Assembly (NCBI RefSeq): GCF_000152945.2
Contig: NC_020830.1
Coordinates: 2,738,501 to 2,802,500, forward strand
DNA from: Polaribacter sp. MED152
GTDB lineage: Bacteria; Bacteroidota; Bacteroidia; Flavobacteriales; Flavobacteriaceae
Length of the DNA stretch: 64,000 bases
Direction: 5' to 3'
Part shown: positions 47,358 to 56,052 of the stretch, piece by piece
Layout: every line of letters starts with the position of its first letter
How positions within the stretch are numbered: the stretch's first letter is position 1
The notes under the pieces: model-generated
What the model saw: only the letters and a program-made list of their open reading frames with translations
What the model was told of the DNA's origin: nothing
Database searches by the model: none
Translations under genes and position numbers: made by a program

Positions 47358-48032
47358 ATGGGGTTACTTTTATTAGCATTAGCTCCTGTAGTAGTTATCT
47401 TGATTTATATTTATGTAAAAGATAAATATGAGAAAGAACCCATAGGCCTTCTAGTTAAAAACTTTTTATTAGGTGCTATAGTAAGTATAATAATAACTGT
47501 TGTGTTAGGCTTTGCAGCAAACATTATTTTTCCTGTAACAGATGAAAAAGATATTTTTCAACAATTTGTAAAAGCGTTCTTTGTGGTAGCGTTAGTAGAA
47601 GAATTTTCAAAATATATTATTGTAAAATACTACTCACAGAAAAAAACTGATTTTAATGAGCCTTTTGATGGTATAGTGTATGCAGTAGTTGTTTCTATGG
47701 GTTTTGCAGCCTTAGAAAATGTTCTTTACGTTTATCAATATGGAGTAGCAACAGGTTTAACCAGAGCTTTTACTGCAGTGCCTGCACATGCAACTTTCGG
47801 AATTTTAATGGGTTACTTTATGGGCAAGGCTAAGTTTTCTGAAAATCGTGTTAAATACAATTTATTAGGATTGCTAATTGCCACACTTTTTCATGGAGCC
47901 TATGACTTTTTTCTATTTATAAACTTTATTCCAGGTATTGCTATTGGTGCGTTTGTTTCTTTAATAATCGGAATTGTATTGTCTAGAAAAGCAATAAAAA
48001 AACACCAATCAATTTCTCATTTTAAAGCTTAA
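47358..48032 (+). CDS. PrsW-family intramembrane metalloprotease
   Basis: 224 aa, about seven membrane helices. PrsW-like members of the CPBP/PrsW clan cut membrane proteins such as anti-sigma factors. Putative metal and catalytic motifs: EEFSK (residues 81-85), a following ALENVLYV segment, HATFG (His144) and HGAYDF (near 180), all in membrane helices. It starts 3 bases after ctlX. The 3' end overlaps the convergent T9SS-cargo gene by 11 bases. No anti-sigma factor gene is adjacent, so the substrate is unknown. Confidence 0.88.
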   Translation: MGLLLLALAPVVVILIYIYVKDKYEKEPIGLLVKNFLLGAIVSIIITVVLGFAANIIFPVTDEKDIFQQFVKAFFVVALVEEFSKYIIVKYYSQKKTDFNEPFDGIVYAVVVSMGFAALENVLYVYQYGVATGLTRAFTAVPAHATFGILMGYFMGKAKFSENRVKYNLLGLLIATLFHGAYDFFLFINFIPGIAIGAFVSLIIGIVLSRKAIKKHQSISHFKA

Positions 48033-49155
48033 TCAGCTTTTTGGTTATTGCTGACTCATTCTCAAAATTTACTTTTACCAAATACATTCCTTTAGGTAAA
48101 TTACTAATATTTACTTGAGAACTCATATTAGTCAATTTAAAAACTTCCTTACCTAAAGTACTGTAAATAGAAAGACTTTTAACGTGGGCATAATTAGAAA
48201 AATTAATAAAGTCAGAGGCAGGATTAGGAGTAATTGTAAAATTTTTTAATTCTTGGTTTTTAGTGCTTAAGGTTTTTAATCGATCGTCTTTAAACTCATA
48301 TAATTTTTGAGTCAAACTTATTCCATTGCTATCTACTTTTTCTCTAGAAATATAGAATTTTCCGTTATCAAAAGAGGTAATTGCTTCTACCTGGCTAAAT
48401 TGTTCTAATTGAGAAGAGGATAAGGTAGTTTTATCAAAACCAGCAAAAAAGATGTCCTCACTAAATATTGGGCTTCTCCTTATATATATTATAAACGGAT
48501 TTGCTGCAGAATCAGAACCACAAATCAAGTATGCTTCACTATTAACTGTTGCTCCAGTTATTAAGCCTTCTACATCACCAGTACTAATTTTTTCAGCAGT
48601 ATAATTCCCTATAGCTTTTGGTATTTTATATAAGTTACTTTTTAAATCGGCCCAGTTTTTAGAAAAAATGTATAATGAATTGTCAATAACCACAAATGCT
48701 TCTGCATCAAAATTATGCATGTTAGTTCTTACAGTAAAATCAGTTTGATCTTCGTAGGCAAAACTTATTGTTTCTGCAGTTACAGTATCGCTTGCTAGGT
48801 AATCAGATTTTGCAATTCTGTATATTTTTAAATCGGTTCTATCTCCATTATTATTTCCAAAATCACCAATATAAATGTAAGTTTCATCTTCTGTAATATC
48901 TTCCCAATCTACATTTGTGGCATTTGAAATTGTTACAGTTCTTAATAAATTACCAGTTAAACTATCTAATTCGTACAAATTGGCAGCATCACCACTATCA
49001 TTATGTGTAATTATTTTTCCATCAAGAAATAGCAGTCCAGAAGTTTCTGAAATTTCACTAGGCAAGTCAAATTTATCTTTAAAGTTTTCAATTTGAGAAA
49101 ATCCTAAATTGACAGAAAGAATAAACAGCAGAAAAAGAACAATTTTTTTAATCAT
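48022..49155 (-). CDS. Secreted protein with T9SS type A C-terminal sorting domain
   Basis: 377 aa. Signal peptide (LSVNLGFSQ, cleavage near residue 20). Residues about 25-290 resemble a beta-propeller: repeats such as GLLFLDGKIITHNDSGDAANLYELDS and ETYIYIGDFGNNNGDRTDLKIYRI, with many Asp/Asn that could bind calcium. The C-terminal ~75 residues are a type A type-IX sorting domain: FTITPNPASDFINF, SIYSTLGKEVFKL, and ISNLPKGMYLVKVNFENESAITKKLIKL. It follows the PafA-like phosphatase by 3 bases. Enzymatic activity, if any, is not evident. Confidence 0.88.
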   Translation of the reverse strand: MIKKIVLFLLFILSVNLGFSQIENFKDKFDLPSEISETSGLLFLDGKIITHNDSGDAANLYELDSLTGNLLRTVTISNATNVDWEDITEDETYIYIGDFGNNNGDRTDLKIYRIAKSDYLASDTVTAETISFAYEDQTDFTVRTNMHNFDAEAFVVIDNSLYIFSKNWADLKSNLYKIPKAIGNYTAEKISTGDVEGLITGATVNSEAYLICGSDSAANPFIIYIRRSPIFSEDIFFAGFDKTTLSSSQLEQFSQVEAITSFDNGKFYISREKVDSNGISLTQKLYEFKDDRLKTLSTKNQELKNFTITPNPASDFINFSNYAHVKSLSIYSTLGKEVFKLTNMSSQVNISNLPKGMYLVKVNFENESAITKKLIKL

Positions 49156-49158
49156 AAG

Positions 49159-50796
49159 TTAGTTTTTTAATGCTTCAACTACAATTTTTCCTGTTGAAGA
49201 ATTTGGAGCTTCTATGCCTAGCAAGTTAGCCATTGTTGGTGCAATGTCAGTAATTTCATAACGTTTTTTAGAAACACCCCTTTTAATTCCTTTTCCATAA
49301 AAGATTATAGGAATGTGTGTGTCATAAGAATAACCAGAACCGTGTGAAGTTCCTGTTTTTGATCTTGATAATGTTGCAGGATAAGGAATTAGCATTACAT
49401 CTCCAGACAATTTTTGATTATATCCATTCTGTAATGAATTCATAATACCCTCTGTAAAATGGGTGGTTTGTAGAGTTTTGGCAGTAACTGCTTTGTAAAT
49501 GCCTTCTAAATTTTCCAATTCACTTACAATTTTATCTGCTACTTCGTTCTTTGTAAAACCTAAAGCCTCAATCTTATTTTTATTTAAGAAAATTTGATAG
49601 TTAGAAATATTGTTTACAAATTCATTAGAGTTAAAATACTTTTTAGTAATTGACGAAATAGAATCTCTAAGCTGATTAATCTTTAAATAGTGAGCAGGTA
49701 TTTTTAGCGATTGCAAATAAGAAGGTACATGAACAGCAGCATGATCTGCAGTTAAGAAAAGCGTATAATTATCTTTACCAACCTTGTTGTCTAAAAATTT
49801 AAAAAAATCTGATAAATCTCTATCTAGCTTTAAATAAGTGTCCTCTATTTCAACAGAGGCTGGCCCATATTGATGACCAATATAATCTGTAGATGAAAAA
49901 CTGATGGCTAAAAAATCGGTATGCTTGCTTTTACCAAGTTTTTCACCCAGAATTGCAGCTTTTGCAAAATCTACAGTTAATGTATTACCTTCAGGTATCG
50001 CCTTGAGTATATTGTAATTGCCATTCTGATTTCTAAGTTGAGGGATTTTATGAGGAAAAGTAGGTGTGGTTTCACCTCTGAATAAACCTTCAAAATTATT
50101 GTTATCAGCAATACTTTTAGTGTATGTATCTATATCAAAAAGGGTAGTCCAAGGTTCTATTAAATATTTATTTGCTTTTCCAGATAAATTAAAATCTGTA
50201 ACCCATTTTGGTAATGCATTCATGTAAAATGAACTTGAAATAAATTTACCCTCATTACCACCATCAAACCAATAAGCACCATTGGCAGTGTGGCCTGCAG
50301 GCAAAATTGCAGATCTGTCTTTTATAGCTATACCTATTGATTTTCCTTGTGAAACTTGATGTAATTTTAGTTGATCAGCTAAAGTCGAAGTAAATAATCT
50401 GTGAGGCGATTTTTTACCAGCTTTCCCACTGTTACCAACAGTTTCATAATTAGCATCATCTACGCAATAAATAGTCTTATTCAAAAATTTATCATACCAA
50501 TTATTAGAAATAATTCCATGATTATTAGGTGTTGTTCCACTATAAATTGTTGCATGACCAACTGCAGTATAAGTTGGAATTAAATTGTAATGTGCGTTTT
50601 CTAGTGAAAATCCATCATTTAATAATCGCTTAAATCCATCATCTGTAAAACGATCTGAGAAACGTGTTAAGTAATCATATCGCATTTGATCAATCACGAT
50701 TCCAATTACTAATTTAGGATTGTTTTTTATAGTTTCATTTGCTGTAAAACTTAAAAAAAATAAAGAGGTGAAAATATATACTATGTATTTCTTCAT
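49159..50796 (-). CDS. PafA-like alkaline phosphatase
   Basis: 545 aa, with a hydrophobic N-terminal signal. Alkaline-phosphatase superfamily: Asp in VIGIVIDQMRYDYL, the Thr nucleophile in PTYTAVGHATIYSG, and metal ligands in SSTDYIGHQYG, LTADHAAVH and GTSHGSGYSYDTHIPI, in the order known for PafA of Flavobacteriia. It would release phosphate from organic esters outside the cytoplasm; PafA is often independent of calcium and of phosphate supply. It is first in an operon with a T9SS cargo protein. A TACTTTTG-type -7 box (minus strand, 50820-50827) lies 23 bases upstream. Confidence 0.9.
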   Translation of the reverse strand: MKKYIVYIFTSLFFLSFTANETIKNNPKLVIGIVIDQMRYDYLTRFSDRFTDDGFKRLLNDGFSLENAHYNLIPTYTAVGHATIYSGTTPNNHGIISNNWYDKFLNKTIYCVDDANYETVGNSGKAGKKSPHRLFTSTLADQLKLHQVSQGKSIGIAIKDRSAILPAGHTANGAYWFDGGNEGKFISSSFYMNALPKWVTDFNLSGKANKYLIEPWTTLFDIDTYTKSIADNNNFEGLFRGETTPTFPHKIPQLRNQNGNYNILKAIPEGNTLTVDFAKAAILGEKLGKSKHTDFLAISFSSTDYIGHQYGPASVEIEDTYLKLDRDLSDFFKFLDNKVGKDNYTLFLTADHAAVHVPSYLQSLKIPAHYLKINQLRDSISSITKKYFNSNEFVNNISNYQIFLNKNKIEALGFTKNEVADKIVSELENLEGIYKAVTAKTLQTTHFTEGIMNSLQNGYNQKLSGDVMLIPYPATLSRSKTGTSHGSGYSYDTHIPIIFYGKGIKRGVSKKRYEITDIAPTMANLLGIEAPNSSTGKIVVEALKN

Positions 50797-50819
50797 GAGT
50801 TGTTAAATCTAATTCATAA

Positions 50820-50827
50820 CAAAAGTA
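50820..50827 (-). promoter_or_regulatory. Candidate -7 box for the PafA-like gene
   Basis: The minus strand reads TACTTTTG, matching TAnnTTTG, 23 bases before the start codon. The -33 half is not evident. Confidence 0.4.
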
Positions 50828-50902
50828 AATATTTTTTATTTTGAATACGCGAATTAGATATTGTCTAAATGTTATTTCTTAATTTAGCGTAAAAATAAAT
50901 CT

Positions 50903-51643
50903 GTGAATTACATAGAACACATTGGTAAATATTATTTAATGCTAAAGCAGGTTTTTAAAAGACCCCAAAAAGCTAGGGTGTTTTATGATGCTTTACTAAA
51001 AGAAATTGAAGAATTAGGTCTAAAATCTTTGGGCATTATTCTATTCATTTCTTTCTTTATAGGTGGTGTAATTGCATTACAAACTGCCTTAAATTTAGAT
51101 AGTGCTTTTATACCCAGATCTTTAATTGGTTTTGCAGCCAAAAGATCAATAATTTTAGAATTTGCACCTACTTTCTGCTCTATAATTTTAGCAGGTAAAG
51201 TTGGGTCTTATATAACCTCTAGTATTGGTACTATGAGGGTTACAGAACAAATTGATGCTTTAGAAGTAATGGGTATCAATTCATTGAATCACTTAGTTTT
51301 ACCAAAGGTAATTGCTACAGTTTTCTTTTATCCTTTTTTAATTACTTTAGGAATGGTTTTAGGGATGTTTGGGGGTTGGTTAGCAGGTGTGCTTTCGGGT
51401 CTTTTTAGTGGTGTAAATTATATAGAAGGTTTACAAACAGACTTTCAACCGTTTTTAATAGTTTATGCGCTTATCAAAACCTTAGTATTTGCTTTTCTGA
51501 TAGCTACAGTGCCTTCATATCATGGTTATTATGTAAAAGGAGGCTCAATAGCAGTAGGTAAGGCAAGTACACAATCTGTAGTTTGGACAACCATTTTAAT
51601 AGTGATAGCAAATTACTTTTTAACACAAATGCTACTTACATAA
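50903..51643 (+). CDS. mlaE: MlaE-family lipid-transport permease, GTG start
   Basis: 246 aa with five or six membrane helices. Inner-membrane permease of the Mla-type ABC system that moves phospholipids between the membranes and so keeps outer-membrane asymmetry. Recognised by the family core IILEFAPTFCSIILAGKVGSYITSSIGTMRVTEQIDALEVMGINS. The start codon is GTG at 50903; there is no in-frame ATG close by. Its stop codon TAA directly abuts the mlaF ATG. The MCE-domain substrate protein (MlaD-like), usually next to them, is not seen in this window. Confidence 0.92.
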   Translation: MNYIEHIGKYYLMLKQVFKRPQKARVFYDALLKEIEELGLKSLGIILFISFFIGGVIALQTALNLDSAFIPRSLIGFAAKRSIILEFAPTFCSIILAGKVGSYITSSIGTMRVTEQIDALEVMGINSLNHLVLPKVIATVFFYPFLITLGMVLGMFGGWLAGVLSGLFSGVNYIEGLQTDFQPFLIVYALIKTLVFAFLIATVPSYHGYYVKGGSIAVGKASTQSVVWTTILIVIANYFLTQMLLT

Positions 51644-52411
51644 ATGATAGAAGTTAAAGATTTAAGAAAAGGCTTTGGAGATGTAGAGGTATTAAAAGGT
51701 ATTTCTACCACATTTCATCCAGGAAAAACAAGTTTGATTATTGGTCAAAGTGGTGCAGGTAAAACTGTTTTCCTAAAATCATTAATTGGGTTGCACACAC
51801 CAGAAGGAGGTACCATTTCTTTTGATGGTAGAATAAATACAAATTTTAGTATCGAAGAGAAAAGACAATGGAGACAAGAAATTGGTATGGTTTTTCAAGG
51901 AAGTGCCCTTTTCGATTCACAAACAGTTGAAGAAAATGTAATGTTTCCATTAAAAATGTTTACAAAACAATCTCAGGCTGAAATGTTAGAGCGAGTTAAT
52001 TTTGTACTAGATAGAGTTAATCTTAAAGATTCTAATGATAGATTTCCTGCTGAACTTTCTGGTGGAATGCAAAAGAGAGTTGCCATTGCAAGAGCTATTG
52101 TAATGAAACCTAAATATTTATTTTGTGATGAACCTAATTCAGGTTTAGACCCACAAACAGCAACAGTAATTGATAATTTAATTCAAGAAATTACAGAAGA
52201 ATATCAAATAACAACGGTTATAAATACTCATGATATGAATTCTGTAATGGAAATTGGAGAAAAAATTATTTTTTTAAAGGATGGTAAAAAAGAGTGGGAA
52301 GGAAGTAGTGAAGAGATGTTTAAAACTGATAATGAAGCAGTTGTAGGTTTCGTGTATTCTTCTAATTTATTTAAAAAAGTAAGAGAGGCATATTTAAACG
52401 AAACAAATTAA
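51644..52411 (+). CDS. mlaF: MlaF-type ABC transporter ATP-binding protein
   Basis: 255 aa. Energises the MlaE permease. All ABC motifs are visible: Walker A GQSGAGKT (near residue 34), Q-loop MVFQGSALFDSQTVEENVMFPL, signature LSGGMQKRVAIARAI, Walker B YLFCDEPNSGLDP and the switch His in VINTHDMNSVM. The SALFDS after the Q-loop is typical of the Mla/Ttg2A branch. It starts immediately after mlaE with no gap. tRNA-Lys follows with its own promoter. Confidence 0.93.
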   Translation: MIEVKDLRKGFGDVEVLKGISTTFHPGKTSLIIGQSGAGKTVFLKSLIGLHTPEGGTISFDGRINTNFSIEEKRQWRQEIGMVFQGSALFDSQTVEENVMFPLKMFTKQSQAEMLERVNFVLDRVNLKDSNDRFPAELSGGMQKRVAIARAIVMKPKYLFCDEPNSGLDPQTATVIDNLIQEITEEYQITTVINTHDMNSVMEIGEKIIFLKDGKKEWEGSSEEMFKTDNEAVVGFVYSSNLFKKVREAYLNETN

Positions 52412-52419
52412 TGAAAACG

Positions 52420-52450
52420 TTTGTTTTTTATAAAATAACTTATATATTTG
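52420..52450 (+). promoter_or_regulatory. Promoter of tRNA-Lys
   Basis: TTTG (52420-52423), a 19-nt spacer, then TATATTTG (52443-52450): perfect boxes and spacing, ending 22 bases before the tRNA. Confidence 0.85.
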
Positions 52451-52472
52451 CACCCGCTTAAACGAAAGGAAT

Positions 52473-52545
52473 GACCTGGTAGCTCAGTTGGTAGAGCATC
52501 TCCCTTTTAAGGAGAGGGTCCTGGGTTCGAGCCCCAGCCCGGTCA
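52473..52545 (+). tRNA. tRNA-Lys (anticodon UUU)
   Basis: 73 nt, full cloverleaf without encoded CCA. Acceptor GACCTGG with CCCGGTC, D-arm GCTC/GAGC, anticodon stem TCTCC/GGAGA with loop CTTTTAA (anticodon TTT), 5-nt variable loop, and T-arm CTGGG/CCCAG with loop TTCGAGC. Pair 5-68 of the acceptor is a T-C mismatch; all other pairs are canonical. It has a consensus promoter and its own terminator, so it is a single-gene unit. Confidence 0.95.
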
Positions 52546-52548
52546 CTA

Positions 52549-52580
52549 AAAACTCTGCAAGAAATTGCAGAGTTTTTTTT
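52549..52580 (+). terminator. Terminator after tRNA-Lys
   Basis: ACTCTGCAA (52552-52560) pairs with TTGCAGAGT (52565-52572 region) around a GAAA tetraloop, followed by eight T. Confidence 0.92.
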
Positions 52581-52621
52581 ATTGCTAGCGAATTATGCAT
52601 TTAAAGTGATATTTTTAGTAC

Positions 52622-53158
52622 ATGATAAAATCACTTTTAATATATTTTACTTTTTTCTTTATGGTTAATTCTACTCACTTGCTATTTGATTTTTCAAAGG
52701 AATCTAAGTTGTCTTCTTGGAGAATTGTAGATGATGTGGTTATGGGAGGCAGGTCTAATGGTTCTTTTAAAATAAATGAAGCTGGGAATGGACTTTTTTA
52801 TGGAGATATATCATTAAAAAACAACGGTGGTTTTTCTTCATTGAGGTACTCTTTTGATAAACTATCAATTTCTAATTATACTAAAATTGTATTGAGAATA
52901 AAAGGTGATGGTAAGCAGTATCAATTTAGAATTAAAGACGATAATGATAACTTCTATTCTTATATAAAACAATTTAAAACTAGTGGGAATTGGGAAACCA
53001 TTGAAATCCCATTAAGTGAAATGTATCCAGCATTTAGAGGAAGAAAATTAGACATCCAAAATTTTAATTCAAATACCTTAGCCCAAATTGCTTTTTTAAT
53101 AGGTAATAAAAAAGAAGAGTCTTTTAAGCTTGAAATTGACAAAATCTATCTTAAATAA
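52622..53158 (+). CDS. CIA30-family protein
   Basis: 178 aa with an N-terminal hydrophobic stretch (LLIYFTFFFMVNSTHLL) that may be a signal peptide. The rest matches the CIA30 (NDUFAF1-like) jelly-roll: FDFSKESKLSSWRIVDDVVMGGRSNGSF, then GGFSSLRYSFDKLSISNYTKIVLRIKGDGKQYQFRIKD and a C-terminal QIAFLIGNKKEESFKLEIDKIYL. The bacterial role is unclear; the fold is like carbohydrate-binding modules. It stands alone between the tRNA and the DUF389 gene. Confidence 0.82.
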   Translation: MIKSLLIYFTFFFMVNSTHLLFDFSKESKLSSWRIVDDVVMGGRSNGSFKINEAGNGLFYGDISLKNNGGFSSLRYSFDKLSISNYTKIVLRIKGDGKQYQFRIKDDNDNFYSYIKQFKTSGNWETIEIPLSEMYPAFRGRKLDIQNFNSNTLAQIAFLIGNKKEESFKLEIDKIYLK

Positions 53159-53215
53159 CAATCTACATTTCAGATACTTTTTTTCGTATCTTTCCAAAGC
53201 TATTTTAACGATTTC

Positions 53216-54691
53216 ATGGAAGAAGACATTCAAAAAAATATAAAACCACATCCTCCAACAGAAGAGAATACCTCTCAAAATATAAAGGATGATGCCAAAG
53301 GCTTATTTGTAAATATTAAACAGTTTCTAATAGAGCTCTTTGATTTTAGAGATGATACAGATCATGAGGCAACTTTAGAGGCAATTAAAGCCGATATTCC
53401 GTTTAAAGGTGCAACTGCATGGATTTTAATTTTTGCAGTATTTGTAGCTTCTATTGGCTTAAATGCAGATTCAACAGCTGTTGTTATTGGAGCTATGCTT
53501 ATATCACCTTTAATGGGGCCAATTTTAGGTATTGGGATGTCTTTTGCATTAAATGATATAGAAACCTTTAAAAAGTCTTTAATCAATCTTGGTATTATGA
53601 TTGGTTTGAGCTTGTTTGCTTCGTTTTTATTTTTCTATTTTTTTCCACTTAGTGAAGATAATTCTGAATTGTTAGGTAGGGTTAGTCCAGATATTAGAGA
53701 TGTTTTAATTGCCTTTTTTGGTGGTTTGGCATTAATGGTTGCTAGAACAAAAAGAGGTACAATTGCTTCAGTAATTTTCGGTGTTGCCATTGCAACTGCT
53801 TTAATGCCACCTTTATGTACTGCAGGTTATGGTTTGGCAAAAGCTAATTTTTCTTACTTCTTTGGTGCTATGTATTTATTTACTATAAATACTATTTTTA
53901 TTGCTTTAGCAACATTTTTAGTGATGAAATTGTTGCGTTTTCCTATGCATAAATATGCAAACGCTGCTAAAAGAAAACGTTACTCGACTATTGCTACAGT
54001 AGTTGGAGTAGCTGTAATGATACCTGCTATTTTCACTTTTTTAAGAGTTTTTGAAGACAGTCAAATTACCAATCAATTTGATAATTTCGTTAAGAATGAA
54101 ATAAAAGAAATTGACGGTTTTCAACTTATTGGAGATCCAGAACTAAGTATAAAAGATAAAGAAATCAAGATGAGCTTCTTTAATGAAGTGAGTGATGGCG
54201 AAAGAAATTTGATAAAAAATCAATTAAATAATAAAGAATATATTAAGATTAAAGATTTTGATATTAAAATAAAAGGTAGTGATACTAAGAGTTTTGAACT
54301 CATTACAACTGCATACAAAGAGAAAAGAGAAGAGTTGCAAGAAAGCGAAAATATTATTGATGGATTGCACAAACAAATCACTGAGCTGAAACAAACTATT
54401 TCTTCTTTAAATACAAGAATTGAACAAGATGCTTTAAATAAAAATCAACAGGCTATTGCTTTTAGTTCAGTTATAAAAGAAGCAAAAATTAGATATAATA
54501 ATATTGAGTCTATAGCCTTTTCTAGAGAGTTATATTCCAAAGATTTTATCAAAATTGATACAATTCCTGTAGCAACAATTAATTGGAATGATAAATTAAA
54601 AGATTCCGTTTTAATTAATAAGGAGTTAGAACTGAGGGCTTGGTTGCAAAAAGAAATGAAATTAGATACCCTGTTTATTAAGCGAGAATAA
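53216..54691 (+). CDS. DUF389 membrane protein with C-terminal periplasmic or cytoplasmic coiled-coil domain
   Basis: 491 aa. After a short hydrophilic N-terminus, residues about 65-285 hold six or so membrane helices with the DUF389 landmarks: ASIGLNADSTAVVIGAMLISPLMGPILGIG, GGLALMVARTKRGTIASVIFGVAIATALMPPLCTAGYGLA. The last 200 residues are soluble, including a coiled coil (LQESENIIDGLHKQITELKQTISSLNTRIEQD). The function of the family is unknown. The next gene on the minus strand is convergent with a 5-base gap. Confidence 0.85.
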   Translation: MEEDIQKNIKPHPPTEENTSQNIKDDAKGLFVNIKQFLIELFDFRDDTDHEATLEAIKADIPFKGATAWILIFAVFVASIGLNADSTAVVIGAMLISPLMGPILGIGMSFALNDIETFKKSLINLGIMIGLSLFASFLFFYFFPLSEDNSELLGRVSPDIRDVLIAFFGGLALMVARTKRGTIASVIFGVAIATALMPPLCTAGYGLAKANFSYFFGAMYLFTINTIFIALATFLVMKLLRFPMHKYANAAKRKRYSTIATVVGVAVMIPAIFTFLRVFEDSQITNQFDNFVKNEIKEIDGFQLIGDPELSIKDKEIKMSFFNEVSDGERNLIKNQLNNKEYIKIKDFDIKIKGSDTKSFELITTAYKEKREELQESENIIDGLHKQITELKQTISSLNTRIEQDALNKNQQAIAFSSVIKEAKIRYNNIESIAFSRELYSKDFIKIDTIPVATINWNDKLKDSVLINKELELRAWLQKEMKLDTLFIKRE

Positions 54692-54696
54692 AGCGT

Positions 54697-55290
54697 TTAA
54701 TTATCAATAATTTCTACCTCAACATTTTGATTGAACAAATATACTTTTCCGTTTATTGTGTTTAGGCATTCAAAACGAGTTCTTCTTTTATTGCCTTTTT
54801 TATACGTGGTGTTTTTAAATAAAAATGCTTGTCCAAAGGGTAGCTCAAAAACAAATGTTTTTCCAGAACTAGGCTTAAACTCTCTTAAGGCTAAGGATAA
54901 TTTTGCGTCAGAATCTGTGCTGGCTTTAGGATTCTTTAAATAATTGGCTAAATGAGGTAACATTTCATATTTAAAAATATCTGGCTTTAAGAAAGGTAAC
55001 ATTAAATGTTGAAAAACCTTTTTCCACTCTTTTCCATGAGGTTGAACTCTACCAAATTTCTGATGCGTTATATGGTGTGCAATTTCGTGAACAAGCGTTA
55101 ATAAAAATTGATATTGATTTAAGTTGTTGTTAACCGTGATTTGAAAACTGCCATCTGGCATTTTTCTGAAATCTCCATGTTTAGTTTCTCTTTGGTTTAC
55201 AATTTTTAGGCTAAAGTTATTTTGTTCAATTAAATATTGAACCATTAACACTGCTTTGTCTGGTATGTACTTAGAAAGGATGGAGTTCAA
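54697..55290 (-). CDS. SprT-like zinc metalloprotease-domain protein
   Basis: 197 aa. Short gluzincin-like fold with the HEIAHH zinc motif (residues 68-73) and a further His in QPHGKEW (residue 85), as in SprT/Spartan-like domains. The C-terminal part (residues about 140-190) is the SprT zinc-ribbon position but has just one Cys in this stretch, so no classic ribbon is present. SprT-like proteins in eukaryotes cut DNA-protein crosslinks; the bacterial function is uncertain. The SDR gene lies 10 bases upstream on the same strand. Confidence 0.85.
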   Translation of the reverse strand: MNSILSKYIPDKAVLMVQYLIEQNNFSLKIVNQRETKHGDFRKMPDGSFQITVNNNLNQYQFLLTLVHEIAHHITHQKFGRVQPHGKEWKKVFQHLMLPFLKPDIFKYEMLPHLANYLKNPKASTDSDAKLSLALREFKPSSGKTFVFELPFGQAFLFKNTTYKKGNKRRTRFECLNTINGKVYLFNQNVEVEIIDN

Positions 55291-55300
55291 TTTTTAAAAA

Positions 55301-55987
55301 TTATGGAGTAGAGCTAGAAACTTCTAATATTTTTCCATTGTAAAATTTATTTCCAGTCAATGAGAAATTGTAGATATAATCTGCCATTTCTTTTGCAGAT
55401 AGAGGAGCCTTGTAATCAGGAAAAGCTTCTTCCAGCATTTCTGTCTGTACTGCTCCAAGAGCTAAAACATTAAAAGCAATTCCTACTTCTTTATATTCTT
55501 CTGCTAATAATTCAGATAGCGTAATCACAGCGCCTTTTGCAGAACTATATGCAGCTAAGCCAGGAAATTTCATGCTTCCTTGTACACCACCCATTGAACT
55601 GATAGTGACCACATGGCTGTTGTTTTGTAAAAACGGAATTAATGTTTTTGTTAATTCAGCAACACCAAAAACATTTACTTTGTAAACATCTATAAAATCA
55701 TTAGAGGTAAGCTCTGTAAATGGTTTGTTGATTAGTTTACCAGCATTGTTTATTAAAATATCAACTGTTTTCCAATTATCTTCTATGAATGATTTTACTT
55801 TATGAATGTCAGAATCAACAGCTAAATCAACAGAAAGTGTATGTATATTTTTATGATTTACGGCTTTTAATGGCTTATCATTTCTAGATAAAGCAAGTAC
55901 ATTATGGCCATTATTCGCAAATTGTTGGGCTAATTCAAAACCAATTCCTCTACTTGTACCTGTTATAACAACATTTTTCATTAACAT
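55301..55987 (-). CDS. Short-chain dehydrogenase/reductase (SDR)
   Basis: 228 aa classical SDR. Cofactor motif TGTSRGIG (near residue 10), NNAG (near 85), catalytic Ser in TISSMGG, and Tyr/Lys in YSSAK (near 150). An Arg in the glycine motif and a basic residue after strand 2 (LSRND) suggest NADP(H). Substrate unknown. The first ATG (55987) gives MLMKN; the next ATG at 55981 (MKNVVITG) is about equally likely. It precedes the SprT-like gene by 10 bases and is probably co-transcribed. Confidence 0.9.
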   Translation of the reverse strand: MLMKNVVITGTSRGIGFELAQQFANNGHNVLALSRNDKPLKAVNHKNIHTLSVDLAVDSDIHKVKSFIEDNWKTVDILINNAGKLINKPFTELTSNDFIDVYKVNVFGVAELTKTLIPFLQNNSHVVTISSMGGVQGSMKFPGLAAYSSAKGAVITLSELLAEEYKEVGIAFNVLALGAVQTEMLEEAFPDYKAPLSAKEMADYIYNFSLTGNKFYNGKILEVSSSTP

Positions 55988-56052
55988 TCAAAATTTATAA
56001 TTAATAGCAAATTACTTATTTTTTCATACATTTAAGAATTAAATCAAGATAA

